DNA of 64,000 nt from Prototheca cutis (taxonomy: Eukaryota > Chlorophyta > Trebouxiophyceae > Chlorellales > Chlorellaceae). The notes below the pieces were generated by a model, which had not been told where the DNA came from, searched no databases, and saw nothing but the letters and a program-made list of their open reading frames with translations. The translations under genes were made by a program, and so were the position numbers. The stretch is taken from positions 291,211-355,210 of the forward strand of contig BCIH01000009.1 in the NCBI GenBank assembly GCA_002897115.2, written 5' to 3'. Shown here piece after piece: positions 1 to 12,318 of this stretch; position 1 is the first letter of the stretch; each line of letters opens with the position of its first letter.

Positions 1-82
1 GTCATGGGCACTCCACGCATGTCCATGGGGCAGTGCTGATCCACCTTCAGCTTCGTAATTCCCTCGCATGTTCACCCTCCAG
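1..82 (+). other. 3' end of an ATR intron
   Basis: The window opens inside an intron that ends in a CTCCAG acceptor at 77-82. The first visible exon begins in the second position of a codon, so at least one coding exon lies to the left of the window. Confidence 0.7.
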
Positions 83-3000
83 GAGAGCGTGAGACGTCCA
101 GTGTGCTCAAGCTGCTGCTGCTGGTGCTCAACCAAGCACCCGCGCTGGTGGTCTCCCCCGGCACGGCGGACAACGCCGCTGCCATGGCGACTATGGCCAG
201 GCTGCTGGAGCTGATGGATAACCCTGCCTTTGCCAGCGTGCGACCGCAGCTCGCGTCGGCCATCCGCGCGCTTGTCCTCGCCGCGAGACAGCTGTCCCTG
301 CCGACCCTGGGTGCACTCAATGCAGGGCTCGAAGGGCTGATCCAAGGTGAATTTGTGGGAATTATCTGTTTGATGAATGGATTATGGGTGGGGCAGTTTT
401 CAGGACCTTGGATGTCTGCCTGTCGTCGTGGTTGTTCGTGCCAATGTCTTGGTGGTCGCATGCCGGTGCCTGACCTGCTACCGCCCCAAAGAGCGCATGG
501 GCCGAGTTTCCCACGTGTCCCCAATGCCCGCTTCCCCCCATCCCATGGACAGCAACACCCACCCAGCTACCTATTATGACAGAGCTCATGACACGGCTGG
601 AGAACGTGGACAAGCAACCTCTGGACGTGCCACTCCCTTCTGTCCCCGGGCGACAGGTTCGGCTCGCGGATGGCGCGGCGATGCAGGCCGTGCTGTCCGC
701 CGCACTGGGTGCGCTGTGCTCGGCCACGCCCGCCACGATGCGTGCCGCGGGACGCGCGCTTGCGCTGGGCTCGCCGGGCGGGCCGGGCCCCAGCGCTGCG
801 GAGGCCGCGCTGGGCATGCTGGGCCGCTTGGCCGCGACCCCGGAGGCTTTGCTGAGGGCGCTGCTGGCTCTGCGGCCTGTGCTGGCCCCAGGCGGGCCGG
901 CCGCTAGTTGCTGGGGAGCTGCGGAACGTGCTGCAGCATGTGCGCTCGTTGCCCGGGCACCGGACGAAGCCGCCGACGCGTGGACGCTCCAGCTCGCGCT
1001 CAGCCACGCGTTGGCACTCGCCAAATTACGGCTGGCTCACACGTCTGGGATTGGTACAAGCAGCGCATGGTGGATTGCGGCGCGGTGCCTGGCGGCATGT
1101 GCTGACCCAGCCGCATTGCTTGCCCCACATCTGCCGGCGTTGCTTGAACGGCTGCGGTCTACTAATGACACCGACGTACAAGGTGCCGCGTGCCTGCTGT
1201 CACTGGGGCTGCACCAAGAGCTCCTGACTGGCGACAGGGCCCCATCCCTTGCAGCGGGTCCTGACGATGCCGAGCCTGGAGGAGGTGGTCGGTGGCGAGT
1301 CGACCAAGACAGCTCGCCGCTCGGGGCCCTGCATCGCGCATGGCGCGCGCACTGCCAGCGCGGCGCCTGGCGAGCCGCGTGGGCCTGCGGCACCGTGCTG
1401 CTCCGTGCTGCCGCAAAAGGCGGGTTCTCTGCTGACTCCATGATCGAAGGCGGGGTGGTTGACGCAATAGCCGATGACCTGGGAGGTGTCGTGGCGCAGG
1501 CGCTCCAAAACGAGGAAGCGCATACTGTGCCCGAGGGCCTTGTGACTCTGGCGGTATGCTTGGCTGCGGAGAACTGGCGACTGCGCCGGTGTCATCATCA
1601 GGGCCGCCGACTTGATTCCCGCTCGACTGCGCCACCGCACCTGGGTGCGGCAGCCGAGGACTCGGCTGCTGCATCCTTTTCACCAAAACTTCTTGCCATC
1701 TTGCAGCGACTGGCCGGCATGAATTACTCTGCAGAAAAGAAGGGAAGATGCGCCGCAGTGTGGTTGGCTGCGGGACCTCAACCGACAGCGGCAACGGTAG
1801 GCTTGGCGACTGTGCTGGGGCTGGCGCAGGAAGCGCCGGGATCAAGCGTGACTGCCTCGCAGCCGGCTGGGGCAGCAGCAGCAGGTCCAGCGATGACGGC
1901 AGTGAGCCTGGCGCTGCAGGCCCTTTGCCGGTGCAGTGCCACTGACGCAGACGAGGGCCAACCCGACGACCGTGCCGCTCAGTCTGTGGTCGCCTGGATG
2001 GCGCCATTTGCGATGCATGCTACAGCAAACATGACTGCTGCACGAAGCAACGGCTCTGATGCACGGGAGCTGGAGCGCCGCGCGACGGTGCAAGACGCTG
2101 CAGCATTGGCCAAGGGGCTGAAGGATTACCTAACCGTTGTGTCCAGCTTCCCGACGGGTGCCGGGGCCGGGCGCCTGGCACTGGCGCTGACCGTCGCACG
2201 GCGTTTGGCACGGTGGCGATGGTGGTGTGGCGATGGCATGGCGGTGGCATCATCGTTGGCTGGTTCTGAACCAACTCGGTGCCCAGAAGACATGAGCGAC
2301 TCGGTAACACACTGGGAGGACGACGTCCTGCTACCTGGTGGGCCGTGCCTCGAGCAGGGGGTTGCGGGGCACTGGGGTGTCCCCTGGTACCATGGCAATG
2401 CTGCTCAAGCCATCACAAGACCATCATCGACCAGGGCATCATGCACCCTCCCGAGGCCACAGCTGTCCAGGGCAACGTGGGAATGGCTGGCTGCGGCCTT
2501 GCATGCCCTCGTGGCCGCAAGGGCTTTGGAAATGGACGCGCTGTCAGCGGGTGGAGCAGATGAGGAGGCGGCCCTTAATAACAAGGAGCCCCGTGCTCCT
2601 GAACCCACACCTGCTCGGCCTGATGACCCCGCTGGACCCATCTCCGCTCCCTCGACAGACGAGGCACTCGCCTGCGCCCTAGGCCTGTTCCTGGTGTGCT
2701 GCCCGCCTGAGCACCTGGAGTCGGGCGGCCCGCTGGCCCGGTGGCTGGTGGCGGCACTGCGGCACCCTCGGCCCGCTGCACGGGAGCACGCGTTGCGCAG
2801 TGTGGCGCAAACTGCCGCAGAGGCGCTGCCCCTCGCGTTTGCCGCGCCTGCGCCGCACCCCGTGCCCTCCCAGGCCCGCCTGGCCGCCGCGACCGCCGCT
2901 CAGCTGGAGCTCCTCAAGGTAGTTGTGATTTTCCGAGAGGGTGTCGGTTGGATGTCGGTGAGGTGCATGCATGGGTGGACTCTATGTGTGTGTGTGTGGG

Positions 3001-6000
3001 GGGGGNGGGGGGTGGGGGGGTTCTTCTGTGCAGGAAGTAGAGGTGCAGAGCGTGATCCTCTACCTCTTCAAGGCCGCGAAGAACAGTACACAATGTAGTC
3101 TCCACAACAGTATCGACCCATCCTCTCAACCGTGGCAGGCGCTGCGGCTGGCAGTCGTAGCGGCAACAGAGCCAGGCGGAAATGGAGCAGCAGCACAACG
3201 ACAGCAGACGGCAGCGTCGAGTGTTTTTGGTGCGGTGGGTGCCGTGGGCGCGGCTGCGCTGAGCCCCGCGGCTCGACACCTCGCGGCGGCCATCGCGCTG
3301 CTGGGGCTGGAGGCCCCAAACCCAGGCGCGGCCGCTGCGGCGGGCGCGGCATTCCTGGATGTGGCGCTGGCCTGCGAGACGCGCGCACAGGCCTTTTTGC
3401 TTCGGACGCCGGCCCTGCTGCAGCTGCTCGGGTGCAGAACGGCAGCGCAGCCGGGGCTGCTGTGCCGCGCCGCGGCCGTGGCGGGCATGCCGGTCGCCGC
3501 GCTGGCCCGAGCTGCCGCGCCAGTCACGCTGCCGGCGCTGGCCGCCGCGGGAGACCGCGCCGACCTCCTCGCCTTTGTTACCGTGGTGCGTGGGGTTTCG
3601 TGTGTCGCGTGGTTTGAATGGGTAAATGGGGGAGTGTGTGGGTACCAGATTGGTGCTGGGAGGAGAATTATTTGTTTATTTGTCACGTTTCTCTCTCTTG
3701 CATATGCCTGAATCCCTGTTTGCATAAGAAGCAACTCCGCTGGTGCACAGATGGGCGTCCCCGTGCGGCAGGCGCTGGCAGAGCACGGGCACCACATCCT
3801 GGCATCGCAGCTGCTGGAAAGCAGCGCGTCGACGGACGGCGTCATGACCCTGGTGCAGGACCTGACGGGCGCACCGTTTTTCGATTTCTTACTGTCTTCG
3901 GTGTCTCGGACGCTGGGCGAGGTCATCTGGCGCGGCGCGTGCTCCCCCGAGTGGGGGGCCAATGGAGCTTCAGACCCCGGCCCCGGCGCGAGCGTTTCCA
4001 CCCAGCAGCAGCAGCCGCCAGCGGGCTCTGATGCGTCGTGCTTGGCCGCAGACCGACCGCCGCGGGCGCTGGTGGAAAGCACGGCCGCAACGCTGCTGGA
4101 GCTGGGGCGACTGGTGGCTTCGCGGCGCGGGTCGCCGCCGGCAAATGCCGCGGATATCCTGGCCGAAGGCGATCACGTCACGCGCCTGCTCAAGGAGCTG
4201 GGCGACCGCCTGGACATCGCGCTGCAGGGCACCAACAGCAGCAGCGGTGGTGGTGGCGGGGATGATGGCTGTGGAGGTGGGAATGCCGGCTCATCGACAT
4301 GGTGGACATGGTCACAGACCAGCTGGACGGTACGGAGAGCGACAGTGACTCCTTGCGCTGGGCGAAATCGCCGGAAGATGAACCCCCCCGGACAGCAGCT
4401 ACGGCGCCGCGGCCAGCAAGCCCCCAGTCCCTGGCAAGACTCCTCGGGGTCCTGGGGAAAGTCCTCCTCCGCCGAGTCTGAGAAATGCTGTGGGGCAGTC
4501 GCGCTAGATCGCCAGGGTCGTGCCCTTCCCGGCACCAGCACACTCACTCGGCCCATGGGTGGTCAGCATGCCAACGAGCCCGGTCGGCGTCGGGGCGCCC
4601 CTGACAAGGGTCAGGGCTCATCGCAGGCCACCGATCCCACACACGGTGGCGGCGCCAGCGGGGCTTTTCCTCATGCTACGGCCACCCAGCAGGGTTTTGG
4701 TGCCCGGAGCACAGGTTCTTCTCCCACAACCACCACCCACAGTGCGGCGGACGGTGACGCAGTGAATGTGCTGCGGTGCGTGAGCATGCTGTGTGCGCTG
4801 ACAGGGCGGCACGTGGCACGGTGGCTGCCGCAGATGGCGGCGCTGCTGGCCCACGGCGCGGCATGCGTGGGCCGGCCCGCAGTGCTCATGGCCGCGCTGG
4901 CCGGCTGGGCGTGCCTGCTGGAGGCACTGCAGGACGCGTCGCCTGGCGCGCTGCGCGCGCTGAGCCGTCGGGCGGGTGGGGCGCTGCTGGCCCCGCTGGG
5001 GTCGGCCTGGGCGCCGGCGCGGGCGGGCGCGGCACGCGTGCTGGGCGAGCTGGCCCTGGCTGCGGGCGGTACATCCCTACTGCCGCCGCTGCCCGCAGGC
5101 GTCGCCGAGTGCGCTGCACTGCGCTCTCAAGCGGAGGCGGAGCGGGGCGGGCCGGGGACGGCGCGTCGCGTCGTGCATTTGCTGGATGCGATCGAAGACG
5201 AATCCACCGAAGTCGCCGGCGCGGCGCTGGAAGACCTGGCTGCCACATTAGCTGGTGACCCATGCTGGCTCGCCGCCACGCTCAAGGGCGTCGCCCTCAG
5301 CGAGTCCGGCGGCAGTGGCGGTGGGGGTGGTGGTAGTATCGGGTGGGAGCCCGGGAATGGTGGCGACAGTGCAGCCGGCATCGTCCCACCGCAACAGCAG
5401 CCGTCACGGTCGCCGACACGCCGGGCCCGGCAGTCAGTCGCGGCTGGGTCCCGTTCTGCCAACGACCCCCTCCCCATGAACCCAAACTCCCCGTCATCCC
5501 CCACGTCGACGGCCATCGCGTCGCGGTTGGTGCGCGCGCTGCTGCGGCGGTGCGAGCCGCAGGCCTACGCCGCGCTTTCTTTCCCGCGACGCGATGCACT
5601 GGCGCGGTGCCTGGGGCTGGTGGGGGCCATCGACCCCGCACGGCTGGCGCTGGCGCCGCGGGTGCCCCGGAGCCTCGCCTCCTCCGACCGCGAACTGGTT
5701 CTGGAAGTCGTGGAACGTCACCTGCTGCGCCTGCTGCGCACCGCCACGACACTCCAGGCCCTGGACGCCACCAGCTACGCCATCCAGGTTTGAAAGAATG
5801 GAGGAGTCGCTGGGTTGCGTGGCATGGCGGGGCAGCGGTCGGCGCTTTTGGCTTAGAACAGTTCCTTCTCTCCCTCTCCCAGTGCCCTCAACACCACCAG
5901 CACCACCCTGCACAAACACAGGAGGTGCTGCGACACTGTTCGGGTCTGGTGAATGGCAGCGAGAAGGCCGATGCCCCGCCGGCCAAGCGTGTGCGGCGCG

Positions 6001-9000
6001 GTGCTCGTGAACCTGCCCCCACGTCGCCCCAGGACAATCCTATCTTGGCCGCGCTGCCCGAAGAAAGCGCGACGCTGCTGGTTCCGTACCTGGACAGTAA
6101 GTATAACCTCAAGACCAGCGTGCAGCGAGCGTCGGGCGTGATCTATCGCCGTGGTGGCGGTGGGGGNGGGGGTGGGGCCAAGTCGGGTGAAGGCGGACTG
6201 CGCGTTGCTCCCGGCGATGGAACCGCGGCGGCCGGCGGCAAGGCCCTGTCAAGCGCTGGTTCCGGAGGCTCCTCCGCTGCCGCCTCCGCAGCAAGCATGC
6301 CACCGCTGCCACAGCATGCGCGCTGGCTGCCGCTGTGGCTCAGTGCGCTGGCAGAGCGGCACGCTGGCGGGCCCTTGCGCCCGCTGTTCCGGGGTCTACT
6401 CCCCGTGTTCAGGCAGGACTTGACGTTGGCGGAGTTTTTACTGCCGTACGCCGTGCTGAACGCCGTGGAGCACAGCGGTGCCGGCGCGCGGGCGGCCATC
6501 CTGGAGGAGGTGCTGGAGGTCGTGCGCCTGGGGCCCAGCACGCCTGACGGCATCCTCTGCCTCCAGACTGTGTTTGGCTTGTTGGATACCCTCCAACGTT
6601 GGGCTGAAGATGCTCGGGTCGGGGCTGCTGGCGGGCAGACTGCTGGCGGGGGAGCTGGCGATGGAAAGGCTTCGTCCCGGTGGGACCAAGTCCAGGCTCT
6701 TCTGGCTGCTGTTCCCAAAGACGCTCTCGCACAAGTAGGACAGATAATCTCCTGGTGTGGTCGTGATTGATGCCGGGTTTTCTTTGTACAGGGCGGCGGT
6801 TCCCACCAGGACTGCCCGAGCCCAAAACCAGGAACAGACAATGAACAAAACCCCAAGACAAACACTGCTGTTGCAGGCTGCGGCGCGAGCAGGGGGGCAC
6901 GCACGGGCGCTGCAGTACCTCGAGCTGCACCTTCGCTCCCAGCACGGTGGCGGGCTCAACCCCAGCGCAGCGTCCAGCCGTCGCTACGGCCCCGCCGACG
7001 TCGACGCGCTGCGTGCGGCGTACTCGGCGCTGGATGACCCGGACAGCGCCGGGGCGGTGGGGCGGCTGTGCGAAGGTTCCGCTGCCGGTGCAGGGGAGGC
7101 CAGCTGGGCCGCCGCGCGCCGCGTCGGCCTCTGGGGCCTCGGCGACGTGGGGGACGAGGAGGAGGAGGAGGAGGAAGAAGAGGGTGATGCTGTTCCTTTG
7201 GGAGCTGTCGGCGACCAGCCGGGGATCGTCGGCGGCGGGGCCGGGGCGGGGCCGCACAGCAGCACATCAGGGAACCGCCGCCACCATGCCCAACGGCCAT
7301 CAACAATGACCACGACTGCATCGACGGCGGCGTGGCAACTGGAAGGGCTGACGGATCTGCTGCGTGAGGGCCGGGCTCGGGCGGTGGCTACGCGCGTGGA
7401 GGGCCTGGCGGTGTCGGTCCCGGAGACGGTGCTGCCCGAGCTGTGTGCACTGGGCGCAGCGGCGGCCTGGCGGCGGGGGGACTGGCGGCGGGGAGAGGCA
7501 CTGGCCCGCGTCGCGGCCAGGGGCCGCGGCCACCGCGACCCCGGCGCGCTGCGTGAAGTGCACTACGCCCGTGTCCTCGCCGCAGCCGCGGCCTGCGACT
7601 GGGGGGTTGAGGGTGGTGGCACGGAGGCCGACGATGACAGCGGCATCACCACAGGTGAAATCAAACGACTGGCACGGTTTGGCGCGGCGATGCGCGAGGC
7701 TCGGGCCGCAGTCATGGCCGCGTTTTTGGGCGCCGCCTGCGAGTCGTATTCCAGGGCCTATCCGTCCTTGGCTGGGCTGGCCGTGCTGCAGGAGATCCAC
7801 GACATGTTTTCGATGGCACGTCGCGACGACGGAGGTGCGCTGATGCCCTGTGGCGGAGGTAACAGAGCTCGTACGTTACTGGTATCGAGAACGACGACTG
7901 CACACGACGCGCCATGCCTGTGGCAACGCATCGATCTCGCATGGTCGGCTCGCCTGGCATCGACCCGGCCGGCGCTGGCAGTCCGCGAGCCGCTGCTCCA
8001 GGCGCGCGCGGCCGGCGCGGAAATATTGGGCGACCGGGCCGCGGCGGCGAGGTGCTGGCACGCGCTGAGTGCGCTGTGCCGGACCAGCGGGGCTGCGCCC
8101 GCAGCTGCCGCGCTCGGCCGCCGCGCCCTGCGAGCCGGGGCGCCGGGCGCAGCCCTGGAGCGAGCGACGCTGCTCTGCGAGGCCGCGCCGGCGTGGAAGG
8201 CCGTGGAAGAGCTCCGGGCCATGGAAGCCGGTCTCCGTTGCGCGATGCAGAGTGCCAAGGACAGTGGCGATGGGAGTGCGGTGGGTGATGGACCCGACTC
8301 CCTCGCAGAGTGCGTGCTGTTGGTGGTGTGGGTCTTGGTGGGCCTTTTCGTTTTGTTGTTCATTGTATCACGTAGGGCAGCTAGTATACCAATGCAAGAG
8401 TGTGGGGGGCATCGCACCCACTGCAAGATCAAAGCCCAACGAGAGAAACCCTGCTCGAACCCCGCCAAATCAACGGAAATGCATCAGGTGTCGGGCGAGC
8501 GTGCTGGCGCAGCTGGGATCGTTGATGGCCGAGTCTGGGCAGGGCACGCAGGACGAGGTGTCGGCGCTGTTCCGGGCCGCCGCGGGTCTGCGCCCCGCCA
8601 GCGAGCGCGTCTGGTTCCTCTATGCCGTGTTCTTAGACCGCCTGCTGGCCGACGCCCGGGCACGCCAGGAAGGCGACAAGGCCGTGCCCCAGGGCAAGGT
8701 GCGGTTCTGGGGCCTGGGTTCGTTGGACCTGGGTTCTGGATCGTTGGGTAGTTGATTGGACGGGATGACTGGGCTCCGCTTGGCTCCACTGCTGCATTTG
8801 ACCGCCCCTGATCGCACCCACCCACTGCGCTTGACCCCTCCTATTCTCCCAACCCAAACCACCATCAACAGCACATGGACCGGCTGCATGGCCGGTCCAA
8901 GCTCAAGCTGGGCGAAGACCGGCCATACGCCGAGATCCTGCCCGAGGTGCTGGATGCCTATGGCAAGTCGCTGCTGCTGGGGTGCCAGCACATTTACCAG

Positions 9001-11981
9001 TCGCTGCCGCGGCTGCTTACGCTCTGGTTTGAGCATGGCACGGCGCTCGAAGGTGCTGCTGGTGCCCCGAAGGATTCTGGGTGCGCAGAGGCTGTGGCGG
9101 CCACGATGCAGGGCCTGGCGCGCGGGCTGCCGCTGCACGCCTGGCTGACTGCGCTGCCGCAGCTCACCTCACGCATCTGTCACGTCAACGCGGGTGTGGC
9201 CGCCCTCACGCGTGCCATCATCACCCGCGTCACCCAAGCCTACCCCCACCAGGTTTGCTTTTTTTTTGGGGGGGGGGGGGGGGGGGTCCTTGAAGGGAGG
9301 GCGGAGGTGAATGTATCACATGATCCAGGTATCGATGGGGGGACAGACTTGGTTTCACTTGCAAAAACACAGCTCATTAAACAACGCAATAAAGAGAAAA
9401 AAGCCAAACCCTCTTGCAATCACACAACGACCCGGCCCCCCTCCCAGGCACTGTGGGCGCTGGCGGCAGTGTCCAAGTCTGGGGTGGCGGCTCGGCGTAC
9501 GGCGGCCAACTCGATCATCCAGGCCGCCAAGAAATCAGCGGCGGGCGATGAGGGCCGGCGCCTCTTTTCGGAGATGGGCTCGTTCTGCGAGCAGCTCATC
9601 CGCCTCTGCTTCCACCAGTGCCGTGCAAAGTGCGGTGGTGGCTGCTCGTGCTGTTGCCATTGCGATCCGCCTGGAAGGGGGGGAGGAGCGCAAGAACGTG
9701 GTTTATGTGCTGGTTGTCTCGTCGTTCTTTCAAAACCAGAAGCACCTGTGCAGGATCTCGGCTCGCAAGGAGTTTAGTCATCTGGTGCGGACGTTCCCGC
9801 TGCATGTCCTCATGCCCACCATGTCAGGTAGCGTGGTGGGGTGGGGTGGTGCCCTGCGGTCATTGCAGCCCAGCACTCCCTGGTTGGCTGGGGCTTGGGT
9901 GGGTGTGGGGTAATAGCAGAGGAGCCTCCTAGCGCATACCTGCACACATCAAACGCCAAGCCCAGACAACTGCACCAAATCAATCATTCCGCAGCTCTTT
10001 CGGTGATGCTGCCGCCAGAGGGCAAGCATGTCGAAGGCTGGCGACCCTTTGCGGAGCCAGTGACCATTGCCGGCATGGAGGACGAGATCGACGTGCTGCG
10101 GTCATTGCAAGTCCCCAAAAAGGCATGGCATTGCTTGTTGGAGGGGGGGATTGGGGGGGGGGGGGACAATGCTGGGTGACGGTGCGCGTGGCGCCTACAG
10201 ATCAAATCGCAAGGAACGAGGCGCAGCTGTTCCATACGGCGAAACTGCCCGGAGAAAAACAGCGCCATCCACAAGAAAATAACAGGTGACATTTGTGGGC
10301 TCTGACGGCGTGGCCCGTGCGTTTCTGGCCAAGCCCAAGGACGATCTTCGCAAGGACACGCGCATGATGGAGGCGGCGGGCGTCCTGAACCGCGTGTTCC
10401 GGGAGGATCCCCGTGCACGCCGGCGCGGGCTGTGCATGCGCCGGTTTGCAGTGCTAGCCCTGACGGAGGATTGCGGCTTGGTGGAGTGGGTGCCGCACAC
10501 GTTGGGTCTGCGCCACGCGGTGCAAGACACCTACGCCGCACAGGGCCTGTTTGACCGGGAGCGCACTAACCAGCGCATCAAGGGCATGTACGATGCCGCC
10601 GGCCAGGTTGGTTGATTCCTGGTTGGCGGTTGGGTTGCTGTTGGCTGAGGAAGCGGGGTCAAGGGTGTTCGTGATTGCTTGCTGTGTTTGGAACTGCCAA
10701 AAGGTGGGAAAGGACGCGGGGCAACTGAACGAATGGTGGGTGATGGTTGAGGATAGATCTGCACCCTGAGCACAACCCCCCCCTTCCTAACCGGCTACCA
10801 CCAACTCCGAAAAACATGGCAGTCACGGAAAAAAGCCAAAGTGCTGGACAGCGTGCTGGCCATGTTCCCTCCCTGCCTGCACCGCTGGCTCCTGGTCAAG
10901 TTCCCTGAACCCAGCGCGTGGCTGGCTGCACGGCTGGGATTCAGTCGTAGCGCCGCCGTCTGGTCCATGGTGGGACACCTGGTCGGGCTGGGAGACCGGC
11001 ACGGCGAGAACATCCTGCTCGACCAATCCACGGGCGACGTCGTGCACGTCGACTTTTCATGCCTGTTTGACCGGGGACTGACCCTGGAAAAGCCCGAAGT
11101 CGTGCCATTCAGGTGTGTGGCTTAGGGTTGTTGTTTGGTTTAAACAACCGGGGGGGGGGGGGGGGGGGGGGGGCTTATGAGGCCACGAGGAGGGCATCAT
11201 TTCAGGAAAGAAGGGTCACCTCCCTTCCTCCTGCAACCTTCGACTTCCAGCACCCCCTCCCAATCAAGCTTCGACATCCCCGTGCAGGCTGACCCAGAAT
11301 GTGGTGGATGGATGCGGCGTCCTGGGAGTGGAGGGCGTGTTCATGACCACCGCAGAACTCACACTCACGGTATGCATGGAGCGCTGGTCGTATTATTGCG
11401 ATTGGGGGGGTGCCGTCCTGAGTCGGCCTGGCAGCAGCGAGCATGATGCCCTTGAGATCCTGGCTGCGCATGAACGAGACCGACCCTGCAGCATGGGAAG
11501 CATCACTTCCGACCGCGGGGCCCGTTCTTTCCCCCCCAAAAAACCCGGTACACGCAGGTTCTTCGACGACATCAGGACACGGTGCTGTCGGTGATGGACG
11601 GCTTTGTACATGATCCGTTGGTAGAGTGGGTCCGGTCGGGGGCCCGCAAGGAGGGTGAAGCCGGCAATCCCCATGCCCAAGACGCCCTGGCCACCATCAA
11701 GGGTGCGAACGGTGTGGAAGGTGTGGGGAAGAGTGATTTCTTGGGGTCAGTCGCTCGCCAAATGGCAGCAGCATTTGTTGTGAAGCTGCTCTCAACACAT
11801 GCTAACCCAGTCTCCCCCCACCCCAACCCATGCAGGTCGGCTTCAGGGAACACTGCTGGGAGTGAGTTCCACGCCGTGCCTGCCACTCTCCACTCAAGGC
11901 CAGGCACGGTACCTGGTGGAGGAAGCAAGCAACAAGGAGAACCTGGGTCAAATGTACATCTGGTGGATGGCCTGGTTCTGA
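83..11981 (+). CDS. ATR: ATR-family checkpoint kinase (PIKK), 5' partial
   Basis: Serine/threonine kinase of the PI3K-like family that senses replication stress and single-stranded DNA in the nucleus. Exons: 83-346, 583-2918, 3034-3585, 3751-5787, 5922-6734, 6877-8309, 8488-8698, 8872-9252, 9448-9629, 9754-9827, 9995-10122, 10286-10606, 10823-11112, 11288-11369, 11558-11711, 11836-11981; all phases join. The N-terminal two thirds is alanine/leucine-rich helical repeat (HEAT-like), followed by a FAT region (about 6.9-9.6 kb). The kinase domain shows VLRSLQVPKK, KPKDDLRKD, the catalytic loop GLGDRHGENILLD and VDFSCLF in place of DFG. HDPLVEW and a FATC end (GQMYIWWMAWF, stop 11979-11981) follow. 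SLQ-PKK, the KPKDDLRKD context and VVDGCG-LGVEGVF fit ATR rather than ATM, TOR or SMG1. About 3,134 residues lie in the window and the N-terminus is still missing, so it exceeds the usual 2,600-2,700; Gly/Ala/acidic inserts near 4.0-4.7, 5.3 and 7.1 kb account for some of this and may hide unspliced introns. N bases lie at 3006 (intron) and 6167 (exon). Confidence 0.93.
9268..9286. repeat. Poly-G run in ATR intron
   Basis: A T run followed by about 19 G, just inside the intron that follows the exon ending at 9252. Confidence 0.8.
10123..10285 (+). other. GC-AG intron in ATR
   Basis: Reading frame and family alignment (SLQVPKK joined to VTFVGSDG) require the exon to end at 10122 as AAAAAG followed by GCATGG. 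This is a GC donor rather than GT; the acceptor is AACAG at 10281-10285. The following exon has no better in-frame join using a GT donor. The intron also contains a run of G near 10145-10165. Confidence 0.65.
11150..11173. repeat. Poly-G run in ATR intron
   Basis: About 24 G in the intron between 11112 and 11288, on the coding strand. Confidence 0.8.
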
Positions 11982-12318
11982 TCTGTTGAGGCGTTTGCTA
12001 GAGGGGCCCCCAGGGGCTGATGCAGTGCAGAGTACATACCATTCTCCCAACCTGGACTGCAAGCCATGCAAACCTTTTTTTTTGGTCCAAAGCCAACCTG
12101 GATGAGAATGATATTATTTCATGCTGCCTCTTCACTGCAAACAGTGCGGTGCAGCTCCTGTTTGCTGTCATGAAACAGCTGTCTTCCGGTCAGTAATCAT
12201 GTTCAGACGGGATTGCGATATTGAACGGTCAAAAAAGGAACAGCGGTCGGCACAGGTAGGCGTCAACACTGCAATACAAGGTCACGGCTCCACAACGCTG
12301 TGTGAACCCAGGCGTGCA
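11982..12318. other. Convergent intergenic spacer (ATR / GNB1L-like)
   Basis: The spacer of 337 bases lies between two stop codons facing each other. It must hold both 3' UTRs. I see no clear TGTAA polyadenylation signal and no open frame worth reporting. Confidence 0.6.
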
